Notes: generated by a model not told the origin, from the letters alone. A DNA stretch of 64,000 nucleotides from Cristatella mucedo (GCA_009760855.2 WPIO01000005.1:3186501-3250500); one strand, 5' to 3'; positions 1-11,485 are shown, numbered from the stretch's first letter. A program made the numbers and translations.

Positions 1-378
1 TCGTGCTCTTTTTTTTGGTTAAAAAAGGCCAATCAGATTCTTATAAAAACAAGATCAGTTCTTAAGAGAGCTAAGCGTAAGTGGCACACCATCATTATCA
101 ATTGTTTTGCCGAATCTGATTAAAGTTACAGATTTTTCCAAAGCATATCCACTTTCGGTTTTTGTCTTATTTTTTGCCGAAAACTACTTAAGCAGGGGGT
201 TAGAGAGAAAGCCATCTTGCACCAACCCTTTTAGATTCGACACGAGGTGCAAAGTTCATAAATAATTTCCGGGGCTGCAGAAGAACCTACTATTTCAATA
301 CCCGGAGATTAGCACTCGCCAAGCGAAGTAGTGCAGAGTTGTGCACATCGCATACCAGATGATTCTACTGAGACAAAG

Positions 379-444
<66 letters not shown>

Positions 445-1559
445 CGCATCTGGTCCTCTGTATGCAGAGCAAAGGTCACCTAGATGTAAAAAGTAGAATT
501 GGGATTCCTGAACTGAACGTCGTAGGAAGATATGCCTGGTAAAAAAAAAGATGTGTGCCGCTATACCACGCCACTTCAAGTTATAAGCAGGCAGAATTTG
601 GATAATAGCCACGAGGTAAATCACGAATATAGAAAAGCTTGTATAAGTAAACGGAATTGAGGTTTCACTATTGAAGGCGATTGGTGCCTGTTCCTTCACA
701 TGAGCATGTAAGCCACTTACAAGCACAGCTGGTGCTAAGCAAATGAACAAGCTAGCATTTGCTTCCAAGTCCTAATTATTCCCTAAATAACGTTAGTGGT
801 TTTGTTTTGTTTTTGAGATCGGTTGACTGCAGAGTTTGTGTTTCTTGTATAATAATTTGACATCGTGGTGAATCGAATCAATGTTCATTGCCTTCAACTT
901 GTGATGGCAGTAGCACAGGGTTCCTGCTTCGTCTGTTTTCCATCGAGGTCTGATAGCAGCAGGGACCGCTGCATAGATTGCCTTTCCTTAAGGTCGAGGT
1001 TGAAGTCTGGATTGGATATTGGTCAAGCCAAGTTTGACTGGTGGATTTAACACTCCAAGCAGAATGCCTTAGGTACCTGGCCATTCAATGCTAGAATTTA
1101 GTTCAATTTTCCTAGAGCAGCCGTTTAGAACATACCAGGCTGCAGACTCCCACAGTGTCTGCCCTGCCATGCAACTGTCGGTAGGCACAACGGAGCAGCT
1201 CGGGCCGTGGATATTGGATACGATCTGCTTGCGATTAGGCTTGCTACGCTCCATGACACCAGCTCCAGCTCTGCTGTTGCTGTTTGAATTCAATGAGACC
1301 AGAGCTTCCCGTACTCCCGTCTCTTACTGCGTTCTCGCTGTTTGGCAGCAAGTGCATTTGACAGTTTTCTTCTAGCTCCAGCCATCCACACATGCCATCT
1401 TCTCTGTGGCCTGTGGACCCTGCCTGTCGAGGTCATAAGAGGTCTTTATGTGCAAGCATCACGGGCAAGCGCTTTTCCTTACGCTTGTCCGTGCCCACTG
1501 CATATCATTTTTGATCGTGTATTTTATTTGCTGAGACACGTACGGTGGTTTTCGCATAG
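1..1559. other. non-coding flank upstream of the CUB exon
   Basis: I see no exon here that I can support. It contains the (AC)n microsatellite at 380-443. It should be intron of the CUB gene, because the exon at 1560 opens with a splice acceptor and needs an upstream exon. Confidence 0.4.
380..443. repeat. (AC)n microsatellite
   Basis: About 32 uninterrupted AC dinucleotides. The long minus-strand reading frame across it is only a Val-Cys repeat produced by the microsatellite. Confidence 0.98.
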
Positions 1560-1844
1560 AGCGCTGCCATGCCACCGTGATGGCCAGTCAGGGCAGCAGC
1601 GGGTCAGCCGTGGAGAGCCCGGGCTACTTGCTCGGCTCAACGTACCCTCACGAAGCAAGCTGCTACTGGAGAGTCGTAGCGCAGCATGGGCACGTGGTGC
1701 GAGCTTCTTTTGCTGCCCTGGACATAGAAATGACTCGCGACTGCCAGTTTGACAACGTGGAGATCTTCGACGGTCGTAACCGACAGTCGACACTTCTTGG
1801 CCGGTTCTGTGGAGCCGAGCCACCCTCCCCTGTCATGAGCTCCG
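1560..1844 (+). CDS. CUB-domain protein, penultimate exon
   Basis: This exon carries about the first three quarters of a CUB domain, the beta-sandwich module of extracellular proteins such as tolloid proteases, PCPE and neuropilins. The reading frame runs from RCHATVMASQG to PVMSS. I place the acceptor at the AG of 1558-1559 because that includes the first CUB cysteine. The other three follow in SCYW, RDCQFD and RFCG, giving the usual four. The acidic motif DCQFDNVEIFDG is typical of calcium-binding CUB domains. The donor after TCCG at 1844 is GTAAGT, and the last codon is split after its first base. Earlier exons are not recognised in the window, so the full protein is unknown. Confidence 0.82.
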
Positions 1845-3055
1845 GTAAGTCGGCAATAAATAAGCCATCTTGGCTGACGTTCGTGCTAATAATTTAGGCC
1901 TGCTCAATCTAGGTTCTTAGCGGCTTTAACGTCCCCCAACGACTCTGGCTGTAGTGATCCTGATCGCAGCCGATGATCGAGATCACGTCCGTATTCTTCA
2001 AATATCTGCAGGTGCCTACAAACTACTGCTGAATAAATGGATTTTGTGTAATCCGGCTAGCCATTGGTCGTGGCCGACAATCAAATCGGTATTGAAAAAA
2101 TTCTCTTGGGTTCCCCTTGCAGCATTACATCCGAACCGGATGCACATGTCGCTTTACTCACATACATCGCTGTAGTGTTTTAACCAGGCCATGCGAGTCA
2201 AGCCATTCCAACATTATTCTAGTCTACTTTCAAATTCATATGAACGGACGACTGCTCCTTCGTCAGCTGCAGAAGCGTTGTTTTCAAAAAAGTTGTACCT
2301 CAAGCATACCATCGTAACTAGTCGAAACGTGTATACTGGTACTGGTGGACACTCAACTTTCGATACTGGGTTGACATTGCCTTCTTCTGATTACTTTTCT
2401 TTTACGAAGGAATTTATTTGCGATGGCTCCAAAGAAAATATGGCTGTTTTAATAAATTTAAGCTTTGGCCTGAGTATTAAGGACTGCAGCCTAAATTTTG
2501 AGCTCCTGACAAAAACTCAGTATTTTCTTGCAGCCTAATACTCGTAGGCATAATAATATTAATTATTATAAGCCTTTTGTATAGCGCCCTAAGAGAAATA
2601 AATCTCTATTCAGACGTTTATACAACTCACCGCAAGAAAAGTAATAACCAATAGTTAATGGCAAGCACGGTTTCATGCTTAGACAACCTCGTAAGACCAC
2701 GTAGGTGTTCAGCTTAGACGAGCATGCAAGCGCTTACAAGAAGGCGCTCAGGGCCGCTATTTCATTGTACCCCTGGTTAGTAATATGCACTGAATCATGC
2801 ACTGCTAACCAAAGTACAGAGAATTGTCAGTAACCTGTTGGATCCACCATGTTTTTCCATTCGGTCTGCCGACAACGATTCATCCACGCGATGACAAGGA
2901 GGGGTTTATTCGAAAGGGTCTGTGCCACGAAGATGGCCAGGTCTCGTTAGTAACTACATTCACAGCCGTCTGTATTTGCCCTCGGTAACCCAGCAGACAC
3001 AGCGGTTGTCTTACTAGAGGTACTTGTATGCATTGACAATTCGACTTTCTTGCAG
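1845..3055 (+). other. intron of the CUB-domain gene
   Basis: A 1211-base GT-AG intron with donor GTAAGT and acceptor TTTCTTGCAG. It holds a small SINE-B tail fragment near 2565-2625 and nothing else I recognise. Confidence 0.75.
2565..2625 (-). mobile_element. SINE-B 3'-tail fragment
   Basis: It matches the tail of the SINE-B family (TATAGCGCCCTAAGAGAA, then ATCTCTATTCAG). The tRNA-like head is missing. Confidence 0.6.
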
Positions 3056-3141
3056 GACGCTACATGTCGATCTACTTCTCTTCTGATGAAACTGGCTCGG
3101 GCCGAGGGTTTCACATTGAGCTGAAATGGGTGCGACTGTGA
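3056..3141 (+). CDS. CUB-domain protein, terminal exon
   Basis: It begins GA after a good acceptor and completes the split Gly codon of the previous exon. The frame reads GRYMSIYFSSDE, then GRGFHIELKWVRL and TGA. This is the end of a CUB fold, with the conserved SD and GF-x-(I/A)-E/Y pattern. The protein therefore ends immediately after the CUB domain. An alternative, less likely, is that the GTGCGA after the Trp codon is a donor and the gene continues. Confidence 0.8.
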
Positions 3142-3700
3142 TGCAATGCCCCCACTACTTTGAAGCACAGCATGGCAGTTGGTGGAACCCTTTTCAAGAA
3201 CCTTACTGGAGGCCACTGAGGAACTTCATGTTTTGGACCACCTCCTCCTAATGAGCCGTCGTTCCAGTGCAAAGGCTGCTGAAATCAAGAACACCGATGA
3301 TGCCGTGCGGGCCCAGCCAGGCTATTTGATCATCCCTAGCTTTGAGCTTTTGCTGGGGCATCCCTCTTATTTATTTCCGCATGACATTGATGCGCAATTT
3401 TACCTTTTTACTTACTTTGCGGCCATTTTTGGCGTAGCCAGGTCGAATCTCGTGGGCCAGACGACGGCTTCCTGTAAAGAATGTGTGAGGGCACCTGTGT
3501 TAGTTTCAACACGGTGAAAGATACGATTGATGGCAGGGCTGGCAGATGCCCTTACTCACTATAGCATGACGGTAGGGTCGGCCAGGACTTGCCGCTGAGA
3601 GGCTTGACTGTATCACTGGTTCACCATACAGTGAGCGACGTGGCATTCCACAATTTTGACGACTGGCATGCACTCGTATGTCAATAAAAGCTCTCTTGCG
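3142..3700 (+). other. probable 3' UTR of the CUB gene, AATAAA at 3683-3688
   Basis: A canonical AATAAA lies 542 bases after the TGA, with no better candidate before it. The 112-codon open frame inside (3179-3517) has no domain I recognise and I treat it as chance. Confidence 0.55.
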
Positions 3701-4097
3701 ATAGTCCGTAACCTAGTGGGGATGCCTGACCATGCTTTAGTGTCGCACGTGTTTCCCTATTAAGCGTCACTGCTTTAGTATACTATCCAGTTGCTACGCA
3801 TTCGGGGTACTTATTTGCGATCACTTTGACCGAATCAGCTCAGCGCTTTCTTCGTTACCAATATATTTTTCGTCAAGTTTAACCTCACGGGGCGCATTTA
3901 AGAATACAACAAGCCAGGTTGTAAACGCCTGAAAAACTAGTTTGGTCGAAAGTAGCTTCAAGCGTCGCTGAAATACTGGGCTGACATTTTTTCGCAGGCC
4001 TTACTCAAGCCCAGGAAGAACTGCAATGTTGTATATCAATGGGGGATAAGAACGAGTACTCTTGTGATTCTTTATTTTAGATAAGCTTTAGCTTTGC
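3701..4097. other. intergenic, nothing recognised
   Basis: No exon, repeat family or RNA gene is seen here. Confidence 0.4.
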
Positions 4098-4258
4098 CTT
4101 ATGCTATGGTTAAGATGCTTGCACTTCACAACCGAGGTCATGGGTTCGAGCCCTGCAGTAGACCTTTCCCCTTATTTCCCATTGCAAGCCGGTGTGGTAG
4201 CCGCAATGGCTCTTGTAATAAATATAGACGAAGATTTTGAATCAGCTGACATTTACGT
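4098..4258 (+). mobile_element. SINE-A copy, degenerate
   Basis: tRNA-derived SINE. A box-B-like GGGTTCGAGCCC follows a worn tRNA head, then the family body (attgcaagccgg, tagccgcaatggctctt) and the end aatcagct. SINE-A is the commoner of the two SINE families in the window. Confidence 0.7.
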
Positions 4259-5281
4259 TGCCTTTTTCTATAGATTTGCATGGAGCAGGAAATAGAGAAA
4301 AAATCACACGAATTGTGAGTACGTAGAGGCAACAACGCAAGTGTATTTCAAAAGTGGTGACCCTCTTATGGTGGATAAAGATGCCATATCGATGGATTAA
4401 CAAAGTCAGCTGTAAACTTAAATGCCGTAAGGTCGCCATCACCTCATCACCTCGGTATGCTTGCAGTGGCTTCAGTTTCGAACAGGACGACATTAGTACA
4501 GGCTTACCCATGAAAACTCCAAGTTTCTTCATATGTACCATCATTTAGTAATAGCCTCCACCCAGAATCTTTTATGAAAACGAGTTCGTGAACTGCGTCA
4601 GCATGCAACGTCAGGACCACTTTGTTCAGAGCTTGATTCCTATTCATGTACACTAATGTCAGCTAGAGCTATGAACATAGGACTGAAAATTGGAATAGTA
4701 GTTAGTCTTTATTCCGAGAAAACTGAAACTCATTCTGTGCAATGCGCATTAGATTATTTGTATTTGGCTTATTTTGATTATTGGCCCTTTATTATCATTG
4801 GCCCATTGGGTGCATCTTCGGGCGCTGAGTCCGGCTAACTACGGAAATATTAGCCGTAGAACGCTGAACTCTGCCAATCTCCAAACTTGAGCCACAGGTC
4901 TGACGTTTGCTCCAATTACCATAGCAGCAAGCTTCCCCTCAGGTCTTCTACGGACAGTAAATTAGCTGTTAGTAAATTGGGTGCTAGTCCATTAACGTGC
5001 TTAAAATCCATATGTTAATTACAGCGCTTAGTGGGTCCTTGCGATTGATCCGTTGTGTACGTATGCGCGCTGACGCTGCGCCTGTTGCTACTAACCACAT
5101 CCACATGTTGAACATGTGCATGTCACATCTAACAATGCTATGCTTGATGACATTGCGAATGTTACCACTAATTATTTGGTCATGCTTTCTGTACAGAATC
5201 TGTAAAGTGCCTAGAAAGAGATAGAGTTATCTGAGGGCGCTACAACAAATGTATCATTATTAAGTACTGTTAGTTACAAAA
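4259..5281. other. intergenic, nothing recognised
   Basis: AT-rich sequence. The short open frames on both strands show no family motif. Confidence 0.35.
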
Positions 5282-5760
5282 GCTTTTGCTATGCAGGTCC
5301 TAGATTGTGGAATATAATTAATTTGTATAGCGCCCTAAGAGAACTTGATCTCTAGTCTGGCGCTTCACATACGCCTCGAAGCTCTAGTCTGCACCTGAGT
5401 CATCAAATTCATTAGCTTTGACCTCGGTCGGGGCGAGGACGTTAACATTGGGCTCAACCAGAGATGCGCTCACTTCCACGATTCTTATGCACCAATATCA
5501 ACTCTCCTGCTGCCGACTTCGGCACCTCCTTTCCAGTTGTTCTGAGCTACTACTTCCATGCTTCTCTACCCCAACTGTCCTGCTGACTCAGCTTTGCTAC
5601 TCACTCTCTTTATTCCGCGAAATGAAGTCTGCTGGGTACCGAACTCGTACCAAAAGCCGCTTAGACTTTTGAGTGCGCTATGGACATCTCTCCTGCGTAA
5701 CATTCTCTCAGTCTTTGTGGAGTTGCAGACAGAGATGCATTACATTATTTAACTTTGTCA
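5282..5760 (+). mobile_element. LINE-B 3' part, interrupted by a SINE-B
   Basis: The left piece (5282-5310) matches the LINE-B stretch encoding Gly-Ser/Pro-Arg-Leu-Trp-Asn. The right piece (5463-5760) resumes at the ttccacgattctta region and runs through agccgcttagactttgagtgcgc to the tail GGAGTTGCAGACAGAGATGC followed by attacatt. The other LINE-B copies at 18.5 and 21.5 kb show these two pieces are contiguous without the SINE. Confidence 0.7.
5311..5462 (-). mobile_element. SINE-B nested in LINE-B
   Basis: It begins with the 3' tail in reverse (TTTGTATAGCGCCCTAAGAG, then tctggcgcttcaca) and continues to a worn tRNA-like head (gacctcggtcggggcgagga). It separates two halves of a LINE-B copy. 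Confidence 0.7.
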
Positions 5761-5777
5761 GCCATGCAAGGGCACAG

Positions 5778-5780
<3 letters not shown>

Positions 5781-5819
<39 letters not shown>
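5781..5819. repeat. (CT)n microsatellite
   Basis: About 19 CT dinucleotides just 3' of the LINE-B tail. Confidence 0.97.
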
Positions 5820-5826
<7 letters not shown>

Positions 5827-6254
5827 AGGGTTCCGCTCCAAAAGCTCACCATTCAGCACAGGGTCATCAAAAGTTAAGCTAAGCTGGACATATTCTATTG
5901 AATTTTCCTGAATATGAGCAGCATTTCCTTGACATCTTACTCAGGTTCGCTTTTAACAATGTACACAGCGACAGATCTCCTGCACAACTTTCTACCAATT
6001 GCGACTACTATTTGGCCAGAGCCACATATGTGCAAAGGGAATTCAGCGAGGCCAAAGATAAGGCTTTTATTTTACGAAATGAGAATACTAGGCTTCCACC
6101 AAAGATTTATTCTAAAAATGATGAATATACTGTCTATGATCTGACCTTTGAGTTACATCCACTTTTCAGCGTCATAATCTGGCTGCTCATTTGCCTATTA
6201 ATCTTATATCAGGAATTATTACTTTGCTGATTTAACAATATAATTATATAATAT

Positions 6255-6396
6255 ATAATTCATTTGTATAGCACCCCAAGAGAACTTAATCTCTATTCAG
6301 GCGCTTCACATATGCCTCGGGGCTCGAGCCCACGACCTCAGCCAGACCTTAGTCGGGGGCGAGCACCTTAACCGCTGGACCAAACCAGCGCGGCGC
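6255..6396 (-). mobile_element. SINE-B copy
   Basis: A well-preserved copy. On the minus strand the head reads TGGTCCAGCGGTTAAGGTGC (box-A-like), then a box-B-like GGGCTCGAGCCCC. The body is gaagcgcctgaatagagatt, and the LINE-A-like end reads aagttctcttggggtgct. It abuts a SINE-A in the same orientation. Confidence 0.85.
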
Positions 6397-6402
6397 TTCA
6401 TT

Positions 6403-6536
6403 TGTATAGCGACAGAAGAACCTTTACGGCTATCACCTCCGCTTGTAGCGGCGATACAAAATCATCCGCCCAAGGATTCAAAACTGATATCGAGAACGAG
6501 GTCGTGAAAAGCACCCTCATTACCTAGTGTGCCTTG
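6403..6536 (-). mobile_element. SINE-A copy, degenerate
   Basis: The reverse complement shows the body ccgtaaaggttcttctgtcg and gctacaagcggaggtgatag. The box B region is damaged. It is head-to-tail with the SINE-B at 6255-6396. Confidence 0.7.
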
Positions 6537-7142
6537 AGAGCCTGCAAGTTCATCTTTGTTAGCTGTATCTCTAAAGATACCAGTCATTGAGTTAACATTT
6601 TTAGGCATATATCTCACCAGCACGCTGTTATTGTCTTCGAATGCAAGCATTCAATACTGTGGGCTTGGCATGCTTGTGCCTCAGTAATACCCACTGCATC
6701 ATCAAGTGGTTCTATCTAATCTTTCAGACGGATGCTATACAAAACTGACAATGCAGCTCAAAGTTATGAAAAAAGCCCTTCTAATGCACCGGCTTATGCA
6801 TTTTTTAATACAATGCCGATTCCCCGAAAATAAATGTACATGAAATACCACGAAACGTGCTCTTTTTTCGGAAGCACGTCAGATGCGATGTTCTAACAGC
6901 GGGCGGCTGATGAGATCAATGTCAACACATATGGGATCCGATCCGCCGACGAAAATTCTGTCGGCTGAGAACGAAAATTCCGCTATTCTAAAGCATTTAA
7001 AAGGGGGTGGCTGCTCACACGGCCAACTTCTCGGTATATACTTCCGTAGCTTTTCCTAGCGCCGAAACTTTCGTTATGGCTGCGTTTCACTCGCCTAAAT
7101 GCTATGCTCAACTACACGGACGCTAAACGCAACGTTATAGCG
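6537..7142. other. intergenic, nothing recognised
   Basis: No gene or repeat family is recognised between the SINE cluster and the LINE-A copy. Confidence 0.35.
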
Positions 7143-8560
7143 TTATTATAATAATAATAATGCACTTGATAAAGCGCCCTCAGAGAACTCAATCTCTTTC
7201 TAGGCCCTTTACATTTGCTGCAAAAGGAAATGCGATTGAATCGTGAGTAATATCATGCTTGATATTACTGCACAGATGACATGCACAGGTCAGCATGCAA
7301 ATGTGGTTAGTGGCAGCATGCACAGTGTCAGCACGCATAAGCACATGAAGGACAAATCACAGGGACCCACTAAATGCTGTCCTAAATAGGTGTGTTTTTA
7401 GGTTTTTTTTTAAATGTGGTCAAGTCAGGGGATGTTCTGACGCAAGTAGGGAGGGAGTTCCACGCTTTGGGAGCATACGAACTAAATGCACGGTCTCCAA
7501 AGGATTTGAGGTTTGTACGAGGTTCTGGTCAACTGTTAGATTCCGAAAAGCAGGTGGTACGATGCTTGGCCTGGTGGGGAAGTAGATCTGAGAGATAAGC
7601 AGGAGCCAAAGAATGAAGTGACCTAAAAGTGAGCGACATGACTTTGAAGTCGATCCGTTGCTTGACTTGTAGCCAGTGCAGGTCGGCGAGAAGTGGTGTG
7701 ATGTGGCAACTGCGACGCTCACGGCAGACAAGCCTAGCTGCGGAGTTTTGCACAAACTGTAATCGCCTGATCGCACATGCCGGTAGGCCAGTAAGCAGTG
7801 AGTTACAGAAATCAAGTCGGGATGTCACAAATGCATGGACAAATTTAGACGTGGTATCCTTATCTTAAAAAGCCCGAATTTTAGCAGTGTTATGAAGCTT
7901 AAAATAGGCAGATTTGACTGTGGAGCTGATGTGGTCGTCTAACGAGAGGTCACTTTGGAACATGACACCTAGATTTCGAGCTGATTCAACAGGAGATATG
8001 CTGGCAGAGCCAATTTTGAGCGTCAGCCTTTCCAATTTCTGAATCGCACAGGGTTTGCCCATAACTAGTAAGTTAGTTTTATCATCGTTTAGTTTTAGAA
8101 AATTTGCTGCCATCCATGTGCGGACGTCATCAATACATGCAGCAAATGAATTTAGAGAATTTGAGGTGCTCGAAGGCTGGGAGGGATCAAATCAAAAGTA
8201 CAACTGAGTGTCATCCGCATAGAAGTGAAAGCCTAGATTGTGCTTGGCAATTACATCAGCAAGAGGGAGAGTGAAAAGCACCGGACTTAGCACGGAGCCT
8301 TGAGGTACCCCATATTTTAGAGGTACCTCGGTTGATCTTTGTCCATTTACGTCAATACTCTGGAGTCTCCCACTGATATATAATCTGAACCATTGCAGAG
8401 TAATGCCAGTGATGGCCAGGCGAGATGAGAGGCGCTCTAGAAGAACATTGTGATCGATAGTATCAAAAGCTGCCAGAAGATCGAGCAAAACAATCAGAGA
8501 CACTCTACTCAAGTCTGTCGCGAATGTCCGACTGATCGGTCGAATGACGGCGATGACCCC
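7143..8560 (-). mobile_element. LINE-A copy, 5'-truncated, with RT domain
   Basis: This is the longest relatively young copy that still shows the polymerase core. From high to low coordinates: RT motif A in LDLLAAFDTIDHNVLLERL, motif B in YGVPQGSVLSPVLF, and motif C in FHFYADDTQLYF. Then NDDKTNLLVMGKP and the C-terminal part (SRLDFCNSLLTGLP, LADLHWLQVKQRIDF). The 3' end is gcgcctagaaagagattgag, with a short (ATT)n at 7143-7160. The frame is broken at least near 7840, 8120-8190 and 8540, so it is not functional. The family looks CR1/L2-like; I cannot fix the clade by eye. Confidence 0.9.
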
Positions 8561-10624
8561 AATCTCCACTGCGCACAGAGGCTCCTGCGAAATGCACATA
8601 CAAGAGTTGAAAATGCGTGCCTCAAACAGCTGACGGGCCAGGCTTGTTGGGCAATGCTGATCATAGAGCCACACCAGGCTGTTTGAACTCGACAGTAATT
8701 ATTCTTTCAAGCCTACACCTCAACAACGATAAGTACGTGAGCTTTATGGCTGAGTATTCCTCTGTGCGAGAAAGCAACTTTTCTACGAACTAGGCGTGAA
8801 TTACACCTGGTGAATGATCACTTTGCCTTTGGATTATCTTTTTAAGAGACTTATGGTTGCACCCAGCGAAGAGCCCGGTCAAGCCCCCTGAGGCCATTGA
8901 GGCTGAAAAGTGAAACGCTGGCATGCTAAATTATCCAGGTTATGGCAGTTGCTGAAGATAAGCACCGTTTCCCGAGTCAAAGTCATTAAGAACCAGATCT
9001 GTCATTACCAGGAGCTAAGCTCTTATTAAAGTGCGATTTCCACCGTAGATTTCTTGATCTTCACGGATAAGACCAGCAGACACTTCATTTCAACTACTCC
9101 AATTGACTCGAAACAACTGACTCCGAGTGCACGGAGACATGCATTTTCGTTATTTTCCTCATTTTTAAAATGAAATATAACAGTTTCTATTGACTAGCAT
9201 GGCATGGCTGACATTAATAACGTGCTATTTCATGAAAGCAGTCGCTCATTAACAGGAAGCGTCGGTTGTAAACACTTCGAGAAGAACTTTTTTAAGCTAC
9301 TTAAAAGCTTACTGCCATTTCGCATGAAGGAAAGGGCTTGAGCAATTAACATAACAATACAGGCAATTTAGTGCGATCCTTGGATATTTAAAATGACTTT
9401 GTGCCTAACGGTCAGTTTATAAATTTAATTGAAATAGTCGTGACTAGCTGCGTATAAGGTTGATATTGTAGAAATTACAAACGGACGGACTTTCGAAAGG
9501 CTTCAGCCCTTAACAGATCGAGTTGGAACCGGAACGAACCCGTAATCAAGGCCTTTAGGAACGAATGCAGAGACCGAACAAGTCGCCGATTGGGCTAGCC
9601 AACGAACAAGCACCTCCAGTTTTTAAGATTGGCCACCTCTGTCGCGATCCAAGTTTAGCGCCCCTGCAGACTTCTGCCTATAGTTTTGGCCGGAGAGTAT
9701 CTTTAAGGCAGACTGCATAGCAAGCAGAAACAAGAAATGCCTCTTAAGCCCAGTATATAGATATGGGAGCTTCTCCTGGGCGTAATTTGTAATTCGTTGT
9801 GGAAGTTGAATCTCTTAAAATGGCGAACCAGCCAGCTGTATGAAGCTTAGACCTGAAACGCCACAAAGCCGAAAGCACGATCACGGCTGCGTAGCTCACT
9901 ACCTTATGGGTTGGTGGCAAGTGAAATGCAGACGTCGAAATACTCTCTACGCGATACTTTCAAGGCAGTGTTCTTTCTGGGCCACTGACTGCGCCGTTCC
10001 ATCCAATCGCAGCCCATGAAACACACGAAACAGCTAATCGCAGTGGGCAGCAAGTATTTTCGACTGCCTTGGGCGGTAAGCAGCCCCTCCCCCTTTTACG
10101 CCCCTCGGCTTTAGTGCTGATGAAAAGGGTCGCTTTACGGACAATAGACTCGGGCTCGGCTCTCCAAAGGTGCTCATAAATGCTTTTGCAACGAAGCATT
10201 CCGTAACTAAAAATAGAGTCGGTCAAAATATATTCCTGAGGAAGCTTTTGGTCAAGAGAAGGCTGAAAGTGGCTTCAATATTGAGGGCGGTTAGAAAGAG
10301 TCCAACCGTGGCTGATCTTGAATGTTAGAGCGAGAAAACTGTCTGCGAATGCAATTCTTCCGGAGCAACAGCAATATACTTAGCACATATAATATTTACA
10401 GATTTAAATGCAGCTAAGTGACACAGCGGATATATTATAGATTCAATGAATGTGTAATATAAGAATGCAGGCACTGACGAACCTCTTTTAAGCACGTCCC
10501 CTCCGCCTCACGATGTTCTGGGCTTATAAGAAGGTTAGTTTTTTTACGAGGAGGTAGTCATGCGACCTACAATGGCCATGGGGCAGTCGCATGAACGGTA
10601 CAGCTAGTCCAGTTTCATGACTTT
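8561..10624. other. intergenic, nothing recognised
   Basis: About 2 kb without an exon or repeat I can support. The 88-codon minus-strand frame at 9960-10226 has no recognisable motif. Confidence 0.35.
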
Positions 10625-10812
10625 GCGTAATGTAATATAATTTAATGTATCTCCGTCTGCAGCTCCACAAAGACTGTGCGGGTGTTACGCAGGCGAGTTT
10701 TATATAGCTCACTCACAGCCTAAGCGGCTTTCGGCACGCATTCGTTAGCCAACAGACTTCATATCACGCAACAGAAGAAAGTTGCAAGCATAGCTGAGTC
10801 AGGAGAGCAGTT
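10625..10812 (-). mobile_element. LINE-B 3'-end fragment
   Basis: The minus strand ends in GGAGCTGCAGACGGAGATAC then attaaatt, preceded by taggctgtgagtgagcta and cgaatgcgtgccgaaagccg. It is 5'-truncated at about 10812, immediately before the open frame at 10818. Confidence 0.75.
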
Positions 10813-10817
10813 GAATC

Positions 10818-11250
10818 ATGTCGGAAGAACTATGCGCGTATGCTCTCAATGAAAAGACGCACGCTATGGTTGGCTACAATGACGATACAAAAGATGTTAG
10901 CAATGATGTTCTTAACAACGCAATGGAACTGGTGTGCAAGTTCTTGAAAACATTTCCCGGGGAACTTCATTACCACCCGTCGGTCTGTAAAGATTATGCA
11001 GGAGGTCCGTAATCGCGGCGCCATAGCTCGCCTGGGTAGTATCGCTGATTGTAATGACAAAAATCCTGATAATGTTGGCACGCCATTAGCGGCGGCATCC
11101 GACATGGCGCAAACTCATGGTAGAAAAAAAAGAGCATCAGCACGAAAGGCTGCTCCGGGCGAGCAGATACGCTCTGTGGGGCGCCCGAAGAAGGCACTAG
11201 CGGTTGTACCAAATCAGCCATCAATCTTGAGCTATTTCTCGAAAAAATAG
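10818..11250 (+). pseudogene. unidentified coding-like fragment, two overlapping frames
   Basis: A first frame (10818-11012) reads from MSEELCAYALNEK to ELHYHPSVCKDYAGGP. A second, shifted frame (open through 10996-11250) reads from MQEVRNRGAIARLGSIAD to a basic tail with GRKKRASARKAA and VGRPKKA. It ends QPSILSYFSKK. AATAAAAA follows at 11317. The compositional contrast with the flanks, the basic C-terminus and the downstream poly(A) signal suggest the 3' end of a real gene or DNA-transposon ORF with one frameshift. QPSILSYF fits the PCNA-binding PIP-box pattern Q-x-x-h-x-x-a-a. I do not recognise the family. Confidence 0.3.
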
Positions 11251-11316
11251 GGTCAATTTTCCTGATCGAGCCCTGGATCCTTGCCCTCGATCTGGTCAGC
11301 CGCTGCGTACTTGCGC

Positions 11317-11322
11317 AATAAA
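11317..11322 (+). other. candidate polyadenylation signal AATAAA
   Basis: It lies 67 bases after the stop of the frame ending at 11250, which makes that frame look like a genuine 3' end. Confidence 0.35.
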
Positions 11323-11485
11323 AATGGTCGTTTCCGAAATCGTCGTCTTTCTGCTGACGAATAGAGCTCGACGAGCACGATATTTCTAGCCTATTTGCAA
11401 ATAATTTGGGCCAATATTCAGGTAGTTATCGCAGTCCACGCGCACCTGGGTTACCATGATAACCCGGGTTACCGCCATCGGGCTC

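Noticed and set aside
295-768. 157-codon minus-strand frame with a Cys-Val run
   Set aside because: The run is translation of the (AC)n microsatellite; the rest has no motif or splice context.
3179-3517. 112-codon frame after the CUB stop
   Set aside because: No domain, and it lies between a stop codon and an AATAAA; best explained as 3' UTR.
7529-8674. Several overlapping frames on both strands read as separate genes
   Set aside because: They are frameshifted pieces or opposite-strand shadows of one LINE-A ORF2. The same applies at 11.5-12.3, 17.6-18.3, 38.2-38.8, 42.9-43.5 and 62.9-63.7 kb.
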